The notes: generated by a model from the sequence alone, not told the origin. Shown: positions 17,933 to 27,696, counted from the first letter of the stretch. The stretch is DNA of 64,000 nucleotides from Mesorhizobium sp. B1-1-8 (GCF_006442795.2 NZ_CP083956.1:2023501-2087500); one strand, 5' to 3'. Program-made: numbers and translations.

Positions 17933-18796
17933 ATGACTGAAGCTTCGCAATCCAAGACCGGCTCGGGCAGCGGCACGATCACCACCGAGGACGGAACGCA
18001 GATCTTCTACAAGGACTGGGGAACCGGTCAGCCGATCGTTTTCCACCACGGCTGGCCCTTGAGCAGCGACGATTGGGACGCCCAGATGCTGTTCTTCCTG
18101 GCACAGGGCTACCGTGTCATCGCCCATGACCGTCGCGGCCATGGCCGTTCGACGCAGACCGACATCGGCAACGAGATGGACACCTATGCTGCCGACGTCG
18201 CCGCGCTCGCTGCGCATCTCGACCTCAAGAACGCCATCCATGTCGGCCATTCGACCGGTGGCGGGGAAGTGGCGCGTTATGTCGCCCGGTATGGTTCAGG
18301 CGGCCGCGTCGCCAAGGCAGTGCTGATCGGCGCGGTGCCGCCGATCATGCTCAAGACGCCGGCCAATCCGGGCGGTCTGCCGATCGACGTGTTCGACGGC
18401 TTCCGCTCCGCCCAGGCGGCCAATCGCGCCCAGTTCTTCCGCGATGTCCCTGCCGGTCCATTCTATGGCTTCAACCGTCCGGACGCGAAAGTCTCGCAAG
18501 GCGTCATCGACAATTGGTGGCGCCAGGGCATGATGGGCGGCACCAAGGCGCACTATGATTGCATCAAGGCCTTCTCGGAAACCGACTTCACCGAGGACCT
18601 CAAGAAGATCGAGGTGCCGGTGCTGGTCATGCATGGTGACGATGACCAGATCGTGCCGATCGCCGACTCGGCGCTGCTTTCGATCAAGCTGCTCAAGAAG
18701 GGCGAGCTCAAAGTCTACAAAGGCTATCCGCACGGCATGGCCACGACCCACGCCGACGTCATCAACGCCGACCTGCTGGCCTTCTTCAAGGCCTAG
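17933..18796 (+). CDS. Alpha/beta hydrolase, cofactor-free haloperoxidase/esterase-like
   Basis: Serine hydrolase of 287 aa resembling non-heme chloroperoxidases. It has the oxyanion region [11 protein letters not shown], nucleophile elbow GHSTGGG, acid residue in [10 protein letters not shown] and catalytic His in GYPHGM. Such enzymes act as perhydrolases or esterases in the cytoplasm. The ATG at 17933 is placed after TAGGAGA; an in-frame ATG six bases earlier overlaps that site. It is divergent from an OhrR-like regulator and probably controlled by it, then ended by a terminator. Confidence 0.9.
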   Translation: MTEASQSKTGSGSGTITTEDGTQIFYKDWGTGQPIVFHHGWPLSSDDWDAQMLFFLAQGYRVIAHDRRGHGRSTQTDIGNEMDTYAADVAALAAHLDLKNAIHVGHSTGGGEVARYVARYGSGGRVAKAVLIGAVPPIMLKTPANPGGLPIDVFDGFRSAQAANRAQFFRDVPAGPFYGFNRPDAKVSQGVIDNWWRQGMMGGTKAHYDCIKAFSETDFTEDLKKIEVPVLVMHGDDDQIVPIADSALLSIKLLKKGELKVYKGYPHGMATTHADVINADLLAFFKA

Positions 18797-18817
18797 AGTC
18801 GTCCTAGCTGGATAGAC

Positions 18818-18849
18818 AAGGCACCCGCCGTCAGGCAGGTGCCTTTTTT
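18818..18849 (+). terminator. Rho-independent terminator of the hydrolase gene
   Basis: Stem AAGGCACC / GGTGCCTT with a 12-base loop, followed by a run of T. It lies 21 bp after the hydrolase stop and before the convergent transporter gene. Confidence 0.8.
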
Positions 18850-18872
18850 ATGTCGCAACCAACGCTGGCCTA

Positions 18873-20114
18873 TCAGCTCGCGGCCTGGAGCTTTTTTGCG
18901 TCCTTCATATTCGGCAGGAACACCGTCAGCAGGCCGAGCAGCGGCAGGTACGAGCAGACCTGGAAGACGAAGTCGATGCCTTTCATGTCGGCGATGACGC
19001 CGAGCACCGCGGCGGCGATGCCGCCCATGCCGAAGGCGAAGCCGAAGAAGATGCCGGCTATCGTGCCGACGCGGCCGGGCACCAGCTCCTGCGCAAATAC
19101 GACGATGTTGGAGAAGGCCGACGACAGGATCAGGCCGATGATGACGGTGAGCACCATCGTCCATTCCAGATTGGCGTAGGGCAGCGCCAGCGTGAACGGC
19201 AGCACGCCGACGATCGAGAACCAGATCATCGCCTTCTGTCCGTAACGGTCGCCGAACGGCCCGCCGAGCAGGATGCCAAGCGCAGACGCGCCGAGGAACA
19301 GGAACAGCATGACCTGGCTCGTCTGCACCGAAACGCCGAACTTATGGATGGCATAGAAGGTGAAATAGCTGGAAAGCGAGGCGATGTAGGCATTCTTGGT
19401 CAGCACCAGCAATGTCAGCACCGCCAGCGCCCACATCACTTTGCGGCGCGGAAAGGGCGAGACGAAACTGGAGGTCTTCCGGTTCGCCTGCGTGGCACGC
19501 AAGCGGCTGTACCAGCCGCCGACCTGCCACAACACGACAATGCCGATCAGCGAACCGGCAGCGAACCAGGAAATGCTTGTCTGGCCGAACGGCACGACGA
19601 TGAAGGCAGCCAGCAGCGGACCCATCGACTGGCCGAAATTGCCGCCGACCTGGAACAGCGACTGCGCCAGGCCGAAGCGGCCGCCGGAGGCGAAGCGGGC
19701 GATGCGCGAGGATTCCGGATGGAAGATCGCCGAGCCGATGCCGATCAGCGAAGCGCCGATCAAAAGCAGGGTATAATGGCCGGCATAGGCGAGCACGACC
19801 AGGCCGACCAGCGACGAGGCCATGCCCCAAGGCAGGGAATAGGGCATCGGCCGCTTGTCCGTGACCGCACCGATCACCGGCTGCAGCAGCGAGGCCGTCA
19901 CCTGGAAGGTGAAGGTCAAAAGGCCGATCTGCCAGAAATCGAGACCGTAGTTCTCTTTCAGCAACGGATAGATGGCCGACAGAAGCGACTGCATGATGTC
20001 GTTGATGCAATGGCAAAAGCTCACCGCAAGAATGACGGTGAAGGCCGTCGCTTGCGCCGAGGTGTGGCTCGCCGTCGCTGGCGTGGCGACGGAGGTGGCA
20101 GTCGTATCGGTCAA
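18873..20114 (-). CDS. MFS efflux transporter, fosmidomycin-resistance (Fsr) type
   Basis: Twelve-helix major facilitator superfamily exporter of about 413 aa, resembling Fsr. Telling segments are SFCHCINDIMQSLLSAIYPLLK, the GAVTDKRPMPYSLPWGM loop and IGIGSAIFHPESSRIAR, which are characteristic of this branch. It pumps small compounds out across the inner membrane. The TTG at 20114 is preferred because it follows GGAG at good spacing and leaves room for divergent promoters; a longer form to 20201 would run nearly into the AraC gene. The adjacent AraC protein is a likely regulator. Confidence 0.88.
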   Translation of the reverse strand: MTDTTATSVATPATASHTSAQATAFTVILAVSFCHCINDIMQSLLSAIYPLLKENYGLDFWQIGLLTFTFQVTASLLQPVIGAVTDKRPMPYSLPWGMASSLVGLVVLAYAGHYTLLLIGASLIGIGSAIFHPESSRIARFASGGRFGLAQSLFQVGGNFGQSMGPLLAAFIVVPFGQTSISWFAAGSLIGIVVLWQVGGWYSRLRATQANRKTSSFVSPFPRRKVMWALAVLTLLVLTKNAYIASLSSYFTFYAIHKFGVSVQTSQVMLFLFLGASALGILLGGPFGDRYGQKAMIWFSIVGVLPFTLALPYANLEWTMVLTVIIGLILSSAFSNIVVFAQELVPGRVGTIAGIFFGFAFGMGGIAAAVLGVIADMKGIDFVFQVCSYLPLLGLLTVFLPNMKDAKKLQAAS

Positions 20115-20226
20115 GGCAATGCTCCGAGGTCTTTTTGGCGGCAAGCCGCAGGCAGCCTTATAGGATGCTTGCCGGGCGACTTCTTTCGTGGTTTGGTCCA
20201 ATAGTTTCGCAAATGGGCCACATCCA

Positions 20227-21069
20227 ATGCCGCACGGCCGGGAAATCTTCAGGGGAAACGTCGCCGAGCTCGGACGGCTGCATGAGAGTCGCTGGCAATG
20301 GCTGGAGGAGGCTGTCGGACCGGCGGTGGCGCTGCCGACCGAATATCCCGACGGCTACCATGTGCCGCTGCATCGGCACAGCCGTAGCCAGTTGCTGCAT
20401 GCGCTGGTCGGCGTTGTGCTGGTGACGACGAAGCACGGCCGCTGGATGGTGCCTCCGGATCATGCGATGTGGATCCCGGCCGGCATCGAGCATTCCGTCG
20501 AGATGCTCGGCGATGTCTCGATGCGCTCGGTCTATGTCATGCCGGATGCCATAGCCGGCCTGCCGGAAGGCCTGCGCGTCGTCGGCATCACCGAACTGAT
20601 GCACAGCCTGATCGTGGAATCGGAAAAGCTGCCGCAGGGCGGTAGGCTGGAAGGGCGCGACGGACTAATCATGAGTCTGTTGCTGCACGAGATCCCCAAC
20701 CTGCCGGAACGGCCGCTCGGCCTGCCTTTTCCGTCGGATCCGAAGCTGGCGGCGCTCTGCCGGCGCTTCGTGGCGGCTCCTTCGCCGCATGCGACGATCG
20801 ACGAATGGGCGGATGCCGCGGGGATGAGCCGTCGCTCCTTCACCCGCGCCTTCCACCGCCAGACCGGGCTGTCGCTCTCGACATGGCGCCAGCAGGCATG
20901 TCTGTTCGCGGCGCTGCCACGGCTGGCCGATGGCGAGCCGATCACCAGGGTGGCGCTCGACCTCGGCTATGACAGCGTGCCGGCCTTCATCACCATGTTC
21001 AAGCGCATGCTCGGCACCTCGCCGCGCGGCTATATGCGCGGCGCCCGCGAGGCGGCGAGGGCATCTTGA
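20227..21069 (+). CDS. AraC-family transcriptional regulator
   Basis: Regulator of 280 aa with an N-terminal cupin-like sensor (VPLHRHSRSQLLHAL, then WMVPPDHAMWIPAGIEHSVE) and a C-terminal AraC DNA-binding domain with two helix-turn-helix motifs (TIDEWADAAGMSRRSFTRAF and PITRVALDLGYDSVPAFITMF). It is divergent from the Fsr-type pump, so it probably controls that gene on binding a small ligand. The ATG at 20227 is the most family-like start; an upstream GTG at 20188 is also in frame. Confidence 0.9.
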   Translation: MPHGREIFRGNVAELGRLHESRWQWLEEAVGPAVALPTEYPDGYHVPLHRHSRSQLLHALVGVVLVTTKHGRWMVPPDHAMWIPAGIEHSVEMLGDVSMRSVYVMPDAIAGLPEGLRVVGITELMHSLIVESEKLPQGGRLEGRDGLIMSLLLHEIPNLPERPLGLPFPSDPKLAALCRRFVAAPSPHATIDEWADAAGMSRRSFTRAFHRQTGLSLSTWRQQACLFAALPRLADGEPITRVALDLGYDSVPAFITMFKRMLGTSPRGYMRGAREAARAS

Positions 21070-21101
21070 TGGCCCGGCTCGGGCCGGGAAAAAGCGTCGC
21101 T

Positions 21102-22037
21102 TTAATCGAAAAGGCTGGAGACCGACTCCTCGGTGGCGGTGCGCGAGATCGCCTCGCCCATCAGGTCGCCGATGGAGATGACGCGGATGTTGGGGGCGTC
21201 GAGCACGGCCTGGGTCGGCTGGATGGAATCGGTCAGCACCAGTTCCTGCAGCTTCGAGCCGCAAATGCGGGCGACAGCGCCGCCCGACAGCACGCCGTGC
21301 GTGATGTAGGCGGTGACGCTGGTGGCGCCGTTGGCAAGCAGCGCATCGGCGGCATTGCAGAGCGTGCCGCCGGAATCGACGATGTCGTCGATCAAAAGGC
21401 AATCCTTGCCGGCCACGGCGCCGATGATGTTCATGACCTCGGATTCGCCGGGGCGCTCGCGACGCTTGTCGACGATGGCCAGCTGGGCGTCGAAGCGCTT
21501 GGCCAGCGCGCGGGCCCGCACCACGCCGCCGATGTCGGGCGACACGACGACGACATTGGCGAGCTGCTTGTACTTCGCTTTCACGTCGCGGGCCATCACC
21601 GGCACCGAAAACAGATTGTCGGTCGGGATGTCGAAGAAGCCCTGGATCTGCCCGGCATGGAGATCGAGCGTCAGCACGCGGTCGGCGCCGGCGCGGGCAA
21701 TCATGTTGGCGACGAGCTTGGCCGAGATCGGCGTGCGGCCGGAGGCGCGGCGGTCCTGCCTGGCGTAGCCGAAATAGGGAATGACCGCGGTGATGCGCTT
21801 GGCCGAGGAGCGCATGAAGGCGTCGATCATGATGAGCAATTCCATCAGATGATCGTTGGTCGGGTAAGAGGTCGACTGCAGGATGAAGACATCCTCGCCG
21901 CGCACGTTTTCCTGGATTTCGACGAAGATTTCCTGATCGGCGAAGCGCCTGACGCTGGCCTTACCGAGCGGGATGTTGAGATAGCGAGCGACCGCTTCGG
22001 CCAGCACCCTGTTGGAATTGCCCGCAAAAAGCTTCAT
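21102..22037 (-). CDS. prs: Ribose-phosphate pyrophosphokinase (PRPP synthetase)
   Basis: Makes PRPP from ribose 5-phosphate and ATP for nucleotide, histidine and tryptophan synthesis; 311 aa. Family features run in order: [10 protein letters not shown] start, [16 protein letters not shown], the flexible loop [20 protein letters not shown], and the PRPP-binding [10 protein letters not shown]. Complete and of normal length. It is single, with a RIME-like repeat about 180 bp upstream. apt, a PRPP consumer, lies elsewhere in the window. Confidence 0.97.
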   Translation of the reverse strand: MKLFAGNSNRVLAEAVARYLNIPLGKASVRRFADQEIFVEIQENVRGEDVFILQSTSYPTNDHLMELLIMIDAFMRSSAKRITAVIPYFGYARQDRRASGRTPISAKLVANMIARAGADRVLTLDLHAGQIQGFFDIPTDNLFSVPVMARDVKAKYKQLANVVVVSPDIGGVVRARALAKRFDAQLAIVDKRRERPGESEVMNIIGAVAGKDCLLIDDIVDSGGTLCNAADALLANGATSVTAYITHGVLSGGAVARICGSKLQELVLTDSIQPTQAVLDAPNIRVISIGDLMGEAISRTATEESVSSLFD

Positions 22038-22215
22038 GCACCGTTCCTGGTGAAGGATGGAGAGACCGGACAGACTCTCAAGAGCCTTTGATGCGGGCTT
22101 TTAGCGGCCCGCGCCGGTATTGCAAGCCTCGTGATCGGGAATCCTTCAGCCAGCCGCAACAAACGCTCTCGCCATCGCAAGCCGGCAACAGGTTTTTTCA
22201 GTTATTTGCCTTGTC

Positions 22216-22259
22216 GCAATTCCGGACGGAAAACCGCTAAACACTTTTCCTGGAATTGC
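22216..22259. repeat. RIME-like palindromic intergenic repeat
   Basis: Ends GCAATTCC and GGAATTGC are inverted, enclosing GGACGGAAAACCGC and CACTTTTCCT. The same ends and the CACTTTTCCTGGAATTGC block recur at 52858-52931. It directly abuts the stop codon of the lipoprotein gene. Confidence 0.75.
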
Positions 22260-22260
22260 T

Positions 22261-22860
22261 TCAGCCGCCGCTGCCGAGCCAGGCGGCAAACTGGTCGATC
22301 GTCTGGTCGGCGATCGCCTGCATCGTCGCCGGCGCCACCGCCGGCCAGCCCTCGCTGCTGCCGACGGAAGGCGCCTTCTGCTGGCCGTTGATGCGATGCA
22401 GCCGGTTGCCCGCGGGGTCGTAGACGTCCCAGACATAGATGACGGTCGTGTCCTTGCCTTCCGACATGGTCGAGAAATAGCCCTTCATCACATGTGTCGG
22501 TGTCTGGTCGGTGCTGCCGACGAGAGTCAGGCCGCGCTGCTTGGCGCGCGTCTGCAATTCCGCCGTCAAGGGTGCTGCGACTTCCACCGAGGCGCCGACG
22601 ATCGGCGCTACCTGCAGCCGGGTCCTAGCAAGGGCCGCAGTCTGGGCCGGCGTCGCCGGCGCTGAAGCTGCCGTTGTCGAGACCGGCGAAGTCGTGGTCG
22701 GGGACGTGACAGCCGACGTGCCCTGGGCAGCCGGCAATTGCTGAGCCGAACTCGCCGGCGGCTTGATCGCCGAAGGGTCGAGGACATCCTTGGTGTTGGT
22801 GCAGGCGGCAAGCGCCAGCGCGGCAAACAATGACACGCTCGTCACCTGCGATCGTCTCAT
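22261..22860 (-). CDS. Putative lipoprotein of unknown function
   Basis: A 199-aa exported protein. The ATG at 22860 starts a short signal peptide ending in a lipobox (ALALAACTN), so the mature protein is probably lipid-anchored at Cys20. A Ser/Thr/Pro/Ala-rich linker follows (about residues 30-75). A globular C-terminal part holds GYFSTMSEGKDTTVIYVWDV and PAVAPATMQAIADQTIDQFA. No enzymatic motif was recognised. In-frame codons upstream of 22860 are less likely because they would bury the signal sequence. Confidence 0.8.
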   Translation of the reverse strand: MRRSQVTSVSLFAALALAACTNTKDVLDPSAIKPPASSAQQLPAAQGTSAVTSPTTTSPVSTTAASAPATPAQTAALARTRLQVAPIVGASVEVAAPLTAELQTRAKQRGLTLVGSTDQTPTHVMKGYFSTMSEGKDTTVIYVWDVYDPAGNRLHRINGQQKAPSVGSSEGWPAVAPATMQAIADQTIDQFAAWLGSGG

Positions 22861-22915
22861 TTGCCCGAAAACTCCCTGGCGGCGAACGCCCCCGCGCGAA
22901 CCTGCCATTATGGAT

Positions 22916-24067
22916 TCACTGTACGATCAAGTCGAGATCATGGCGCGACAGCGGCTTGGGCTGCGATTCCGTGGTGAGGTAAGTGCGGCCAAGCGTCATC
23001 GCCGTCTCGGTTTCGGAATCCATGATGATCATATGTGCGAACAGCGTCATGTTGGGCGCGATCGGCTCCGGATTGCCCTGGTAGAACATCGGCATATCCA
23101 TCCAGGACGGTGTGAAGCGGGCGCCGACCGAATAGCCGCAGGCGTTCAGCCGGTGCTTGGTGAGATTGTGCGCTTCGAGCGTGCGGGCATGCGCATCGAA
23201 GACGTCGCCGAAAGTGTTGCCGGGCGTCATCGCCTTCTCGACCGCAAGCAGGGCGGCGCGGGAGGCATCGAACAGTTCCTGGTGACGTTTCGACACCTTG
23301 CCGGTCAAAACGGTGCGCATCATCGGCGCATGATAATGATGGAAGACGCCGGCCCATTCGAGCGTCAGCTGGTCGTTCTTGGTGAGCTTGCGGCGTCCCG
23401 CCTTGTAGCGGCAGAGCAAGGCATCGGCGCCGGAACCGATGATGTATTCATTTGCGGGATAATCGCCGCCGCCGGCAAAGACCGCGCCTTGCATGGCCGC
23501 CAGGATCAGCCCTTCGTCGCCGCCCTGCTTGATCAGCGGCAGCGCCGCATCGAGCGCGTCGTCGGCGAGATTTGCGGCCTTTTCCGCCTTGGCGATCTCG
23601 GCCGGACTCTTGAACAGGCGCAGCCGCCCGACGATCCCCGACGCATCGGCGATCTGGCCGAAAGTCTGCAACTGCTCGTCGAGACGGCGGCCGTTGTAGG
23701 CGGTCAGGCCGTGGGTATCGTATTCGACGCCGATGCGGGCGCCGAGCAGGTCAAGGTCGTTGAGCAGATTGCGCAGGTCGATCGCCGGATTGGCGCCCTG
23801 GCGGTCGGTCCACAGCACGATGTTGTCGATGGTCGAGGTGTGGCGTGCTTGTCTGAGATCAGCGGAGCGGGTGAGCAGCACCATCGAGCCGTCGGCCTTC
23901 ACCACCAGGCACTGGAAGAAGCAGAAGCCGAACGTGTCGTATCCCGTCAGCCAGTACATGCTCTCCTGCGCAAACAAAAGCACGGCGTCGAGCTTCTTCT
24001 CGGCCATTTCGATCAGCAGCCGGTCGCGCCGTGCGTCGAATTCCGAACGTTCGAAATGCAACGCCAT
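22916..24067 (-). CDS. M24 (creatinase/aminopeptidase P-like) family protein
   Basis: Protein of 383 aa with a creatinase N-terminal domain (FERSEFDARRDRLLIEMAE, then YWLTGYDTFGF) and a C-terminal pita-bread fold. In the region where metallo-aminopeptidases place paired Asp ligands, the sequence reads EWAGVFHHYHAPMMRT. The metal ligands therefore look replaced, as in creatinase or ectoine hydrolase (DoeA) relatives. A hydrolase acting without metals on a small C-N bond substrate is likelier than a peptidase. The start overlaps the stop of pgeF in TAATG. Confidence 0.85.
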   Translation of the reverse strand: MALHFERSEFDARRDRLLIEMAEKKLDAVLLFAQESMYWLTGYDTFGFCFFQCLVVKADGSMVLLTRSADLRQARHTSTIDNIVLWTDRQGANPAIDLRNLLNDLDLLGARIGVEYDTHGLTAYNGRRLDEQLQTFGQIADASGIVGRLRLFKSPAEIAKAEKAANLADDALDAALPLIKQGGDEGLILAAMQGAVFAGGGDYPANEYIIGSGADALLCRYKAGRRKLTKNDQLTLEWAGVFHHYHAPMMRTVLTGKVSKRHQELFDASRAALLAVEKAMTPGNTFGDVFDAHARTLEAHNLTKHRLNACGYSVGARFTPSWMDMPMFYQGNPEPIAPNMTLFAHMIIMDSETETAMTLGRTYLTTESQPKPLSRHDLDLIVQ

Positions 24068-24855
24068 TATTCTTTCTCCAAAACGATTGCCGAGACCTGC
24101 CGCCCGTAATCCGCTTCCTTGCGGTGGGTGGTGCGTCGGTAGGAATAGAAAAGATCTTCTTCCGCGTAAGTGCAGCGGCCGAGCCCCTCGGCCGTCACGC
24201 CGGCCTTGCGCAGCCGGTCGACCGTATATTGGTTGAGGTCGAACATCGAGTGGCCGGTGTTCACCGACGGCCTGAAATAACGCGCATTGCCGGCGTCGGC
24301 GTCGATAAAGCGGGCGAGGAACTCCGGCCCGACCTCGTAATTGTCGGGTCCGATCGAGGGGCCGAGCACGGCGACGATGCGGTCGCGGCGGGCGCCGAGG
24401 CCTTCCATGGCTGCAATGGTGTTCTCGAGCACGCCGGTGAAGGCACCCTTCCAGCCGGCATGCGCGGCGCCGATGACGCGCGCCTCGGCATCGGCGAACA
24501 GCACCGGTCCGCAATCGGCCGTCGAGGCGCCGACGGCGATCCCCGCACGGTCGGTGACGATGGCATCGGCCCTGGGGCGAGGCGTCGGGAAAGGCTCGTT
24601 GGCGATAACGACATCGGGGGAGTGGATCTGGTTCGCGGTGAGCAGATGATCCGCAGGAACCCCCATCCAGGCGGCGACGCGGCGGCGGTTCTCGGTCACC
24701 AGCGCCTGATCGTCGTTCGAGCCGGTGCCGATGTTAAGCCCCTGGTAGATGCCGCCGGAGACGCCGCCGACGCGGGTGAAATAGCCGTGGCGAATGCCTT
24801 GCGCCTTCTCCAGGAGAGGCGAGCGGACCGGATCGGGTTTGGTCTGATTCAGCAT
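24067..24855 (-). CDS. pgeF: Peptidoglycan editing factor / purine nucleoside phosphorylase-like laccase-domain protein
   Basis: YfiH/PgeF family member, 262 aa. Conserved motifs are NQIHSPDV (metal-binding His), GASTADCGPVLFAD with the active Cys, and GAAHAGWKGAFTGVLENT with a second His. Relatives show purine nucleoside or adenosine phosphorolysis and peptidoglycan-quality roles; older annotations call them polyphenol oxidases. It follows lgt and the MidA-like gene on the same strand, a familiar alphaproteobacterial order. The M24 gene begins inside its stop (TAATG). Confidence 0.92.
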   Translation of the reverse strand: MLNQTKPDPVRSPLLEKAQGIRHGYFTRVGGVSGGIYQGLNIGTGSNDDQALVTENRRRVAAWMGVPADHLLTANQIHSPDVVIANEPFPTPRPRADAIVTDRAGIAVGASTADCGPVLFADAEARVIGAAHAGWKGAFTGVLENTIAAMEGLGARRDRIVAVLGPSIGPDNYEVGPEFLARFIDADAGNARYFRPSVNTGHSMFDLNQYTVDRLRKAGVTAEGLGRCTYAEEDLFYSYRRTTHRKEADYGRQVSAIVLEKE

Positions 24856-24953
24856 GGCTGGGTTTGTCGTCCGCGCGGGGCGGGTTCGTCAAGGCGGTTC
24901 GGGGCGAGTTCGGGCAAGTGGCCGGACCAGCTTGCACGGAGCGGCGGGCGATG

Positions 24954-26021
24954 TCAGGTCTTTTTCGCCGCCGGCAGGATCTTCAGCACCTTGAAGAGCT
25001 GACCCATGGCGGCGGGGCCGGCAAGGCGTTCGACGGCGTCGGAGATAACTTGCCGTGTCTTAGCGTCTGCGCCCGCGCCCAATGAGCCGGCGCGCTCGAG
25101 CAGACCCATGTCGAGCAGGAATTCGCCCTGCATGGTCAGTTCCACGCCCAGCCCATGCGCGAGCACGGCTGCGGCGAGAGCGGCGAAATCGACATGAGCG
25201 GTGAGGTCGGCTTCGCCGGGATTGGCCAGCACATCCTCGTGATCGTGCCTGCGCAGGGCCTGCAACGTGTCGCCCACGCCCGGCCGCAAATAGCCATAGT
25301 CGATGAACAGGCCTGCGCCGCCAGGCCTGGCGATACGTTCGGCAATTGCGGACATCAGCGCCGTGCGGGCCGGCGCTATCTCGGCGATCGCGCCTTGCGG
25401 GGCATCGGCCGCGTCGGCCGGCAGCAGCGCAGAATCGACGGAGCCGGCGCCGGCGAAGAAAGCGAGCCTGTCGTTGTCGTCGAGGCCGACCACCCGTTCG
25501 CGCCAGCCCTCGCCGGCGCGAATGAATTGGCGGATCGGCACGGCGTCGAACAACTCGTTGCCGACGACAAAGAGCGGCTGTTGCGGCAGCGTGTCAATGG
25601 TCTGATGCCAGTGCGGCTTCACGTCCTGGCCGGCAAGCGTTTGTTTCTGGATGTCCGTCAGGCGCGGGCTGGTCTCGATCATGGCAAAGGATGCGCCGGC
25701 GGTGAGCGCCGGGTCGAGGCGCTGGAAAGTCCGCAGCATGTCCTTCATCAGCGTGCCGCGGCCGGGGCCGATCTCGGCGATGGTGACCGGAAGCGGGCTG
25801 CCCGCATCCTGCCAGGCCTGGTAGAGCCAGACAGCGACAAGTTCGCCGAACATCTGGCTGATCTCCGGCGCCGTGACGAAGTCGCCGGCGGCGCCGAACG
25901 GCTCGCGCGTCGTATAATACCCATGCTCTGGATCGAACAGGCAGAGCGCCATGTATTCGCTGACGGGGATCGGCCCCACCGCGCCGATCAGGTCGACGAT
26001 GCGGTCCTTGAGCCGGGTCAT
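24954..26021 (-). CDS. SAM-dependent methyltransferase, MidA/NDUFAF7 family
   Basis: Class I methyltransferase of 355 aa related to mitochondrial NDUFAF7/MidA, which methylates an arginine of a complex I subunit during assembly. Visible are [21 protein letters not shown], the SAM motif [16 protein letters not shown], and [16 protein letters not shown]. The start overlaps the stop of lgt by four bases (ATGA), indicating translational coupling. Its target here is inferred by homology only. Confidence 0.9.
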   Translation of the reverse strand: MTRLKDRIVDLIGAVGPIPVSEYMALCLFDPEHGYYTTREPFGAAGDFVTAPEISQMFGELVAVWLYQAWQDAGSPLPVTIAEIGPGRGTLMKDMLRTFQRLDPALTAGASFAMIETSPRLTDIQKQTLAGQDVKPHWHQTIDTLPQQPLFVVGNELFDAVPIRQFIRAGEGWRERVVGLDDNDRLAFFAGAGSVDSALLPADAADAPQGAIAEIAPARTALMSAIAERIARPGGAGLFIDYGYLRPGVGDTLQALRRHDHEDVLANPGEADLTAHVDFAALAAAVLAHGLGVELTMQGEFLLDMGLLERAGSLGAGADAKTRQVISDAVERLAGPAAMGQLFKVLKILPAAKKT

Positions 26022-26902
26022 GCGGCCTGTGGCTGCGTCACCGGCTTTGCCGTGGCCATCGCCCAGATGCCGGCGAGCACCATCGGCGAAGACAGGATCA
26101 TGCCCATGGTCAGCCAGCCGCCGAACAGATAGCCGAGCTGGTGGTCGGGCTCGCGGAAGAACTCGACGAAGATGCGCGACAGGCCATAGCCGCAGATGAA
26201 GGCGCCGCCGACGAAGCGCGGCGTCTTCAGCTTGAGGCGCGAATGGGTGAGAAAGCGCAGCACCAGGAACAGCACGAGGCCTTCGAGCAGCGCCTCATAG
26301 AGCTGGCTGGGATGGCGCGGATCCATGCCGGCGGGACAATTCCCCAGCGCCTGCTGGATCCGATCGTTGCAGAAGACGACGCCCCACGGCATGTCGGTCG
26401 GCCTGCCCCAGAGCTCGGCATTGACGAAATTGGCGACGCGCACCAGGCCGAGGCCGACCGGCACGCCGGCCGCGACCACGTCGAACAGCGTCCAGGTGTG
26501 TATGCCGCGCTTGAGCGAAAACAGGGTCATGCCCAGGATGACGCCGAGCAGGCCGCCATGGAAGGACATGCCGCCTTGCCAGACGGCGAAGATATCGAGC
26601 GGGTGCGCGATATAGCGCGGCAAGTCATAGAACAGGATGTAACCGATGCGTCCGCCGAGCACCACGCCGGCCGCCGCCCAGACGATGAAATCGTCGAGAT
26701 CCTCGGGCTTCATCGGCAGATTGCCGTCCGGCCAGAGCTTCGGATTGGTGACGAGCCGCCTGGCATACCACCAGGCAAACAGAATGCCGATGATGTAGCC
26801 GATCCCGTACCAGTGCACCGCCAGCGGCCCGATATGGACGAGGACCGGGTCTATGTTGGGAAAAGACAGGGAGGCCAGCGGCAGCAGGAAATGTTCGCTC
26901 AA
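26018..26902 (-). CDS. lgt: Prolipoprotein diacylglyceryl transferase
   Basis: Inner-membrane enzyme that adds diacylglycerol to the lipobox cysteine of prolipoproteins; 294 aa with about seven membrane segments. Family signatures are [29 protein letters not shown] and [16 protein letters not shown] with the conserved Arg/Asn/Glu. Leads an operon with the MidA-like methyltransferase and pgeF. Complete. Confidence 0.96.
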   Translation of the reverse strand: MSEHFLLPLASLSFPNIDPVLVHIGPLAVHWYGIGYIIGILFAWWYARRLVTNPKLWPDGNLPMKPEDLDDFIVWAAAGVVLGGRIGYILFYDLPRYIAHPLDIFAVWQGGMSFHGGLLGVILGMTLFSLKRGIHTWTLFDVVAAGVPVGLGLVRVANFVNAELWGRPTDMPWGVVFCNDRIQQALGNCPAGMDPRHPSQLYEALLEGLVLFLVLRFLTHSRLKLKTPRFVGGAFICGYGLSRIFVEFFREPDHQLGYLFGGWLTMGMILSSPMVLAGIWAMATAKPVTQPQAA

Positions 26903-26998
26903 CAGGATCTCCCAGGCGCGGTCATGTTCGGGCGCGGACCATGCGGCAGGGTTTTGGCAGGGTCAAGGCAGGTTTAGCGCCCAGCGCAAGCGGCTTGA

Positions 26999-27300
26999 TC
27001 AGGTCTCGGGAAACAGAATCTGCTCGTAATCCATTGCGCCGTGAAGGATATGCAAGATTTCGATAGCGTCCGAGCTGACGCGAAAGAAAATCAAATAGCT
27101 ACCGTACACCCTGCGTCGGATGCCGGAAGATTGGTGGCGTGGTATCAGCGGACAGCGCTCCGGCATGGCGCGCAGCTCCGTGCAAGCGCTGCGCAATTCC
27201 TGCACAAAGGTGGCAGCCCGGACCGGGTTGTCGCCGGCGATGTGGTCGCCAAGGCCTCAAGGTTTGCCACGGCCTCTCTGGCGAAGACCAGGCGCCTCAC
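26999..27300 (-). pseudogene. parE: ParE-type toxin gene, disrupted by a frameshift
   Basis: Toxin of a ParDE pair. The GTG at 27300 overlaps the parD stop (GTGA) and encodes RRLVFAREAVANLEAL, a good RelE/ParE N-terminus. The frame then shifts, and the rest of the family sequence (VQELRSACTEL, IRRRVYGSYLIFFRV, ILHGAMDYEQILFP) continues in another frame to the stop at 26999. One base appears missing in GCCTTGGCGAC near 27247-27252 (GG where GGG would keep frame). The total of 302 bases fits one lost from a 303-base gene. Unless frameshifting is programmed, the toxin is inactive. Confidence 0.85.
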
Positions 27301-27557
27301 CTGATCTTCTCGGCCATCGCTTTGTATTTGGCTTCCAAGCGAGCAAACACATCCTCAGCTGGCTCAGTGCGTCCTGCATCGGCATCGGCAATGCCTCTGG
27401 CAAGCGCGGCGTCAAGCGAAGCAAGTCGCTTCTCTCGCTCTTCAACCAGACGAACCCCCTCGCGCAGCACTTCGCTTTTCGAATTATAGCGGCCGGTACT
27501 AACCAGCCGGTTCACAACATCCTCCAGACGATGACCTAGATCTGCGCTGATGGCCAT
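27297..27557 (-). CDS. parD: ParD-type antitoxin
   Basis: Ribbon-helix-helix antitoxin of 86 aa (MAISADLGHRLEDVVNRLVSTGRYNSKSEVLREGVRLVEERE). The N-terminal half binds DNA as a dimer and the C-terminal half normally wraps ParE. It is intact although the adjacent toxin gene carries a frameshift. The start follows an AAGGAG ribosome-binding site, with an AT-rich TATTATTATA promoter-like stretch about 30 bp further up. Confidence 0.9.
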   Translation of the reverse strand: MAISADLGHRLEDVVNRLVSTGRYNSKSEVLREGVRLVEEREKRLASLDAALARGIADADAGRTEPAEDVFARLEAKYKAMAEKIR

Positions 27558-27696
27558 GGTGGTGCTCCTTGCAAGTTTTCGCGGTATAATAATAGTTATT
27601 GGGCCAACAGGCTAGTGCAGATGACAGGTCGCATCAGACACGCTTGCATTCCGCGTCGCGCGCCACTACGTCAAATTCAGCAAGCGAGGATCTGCC

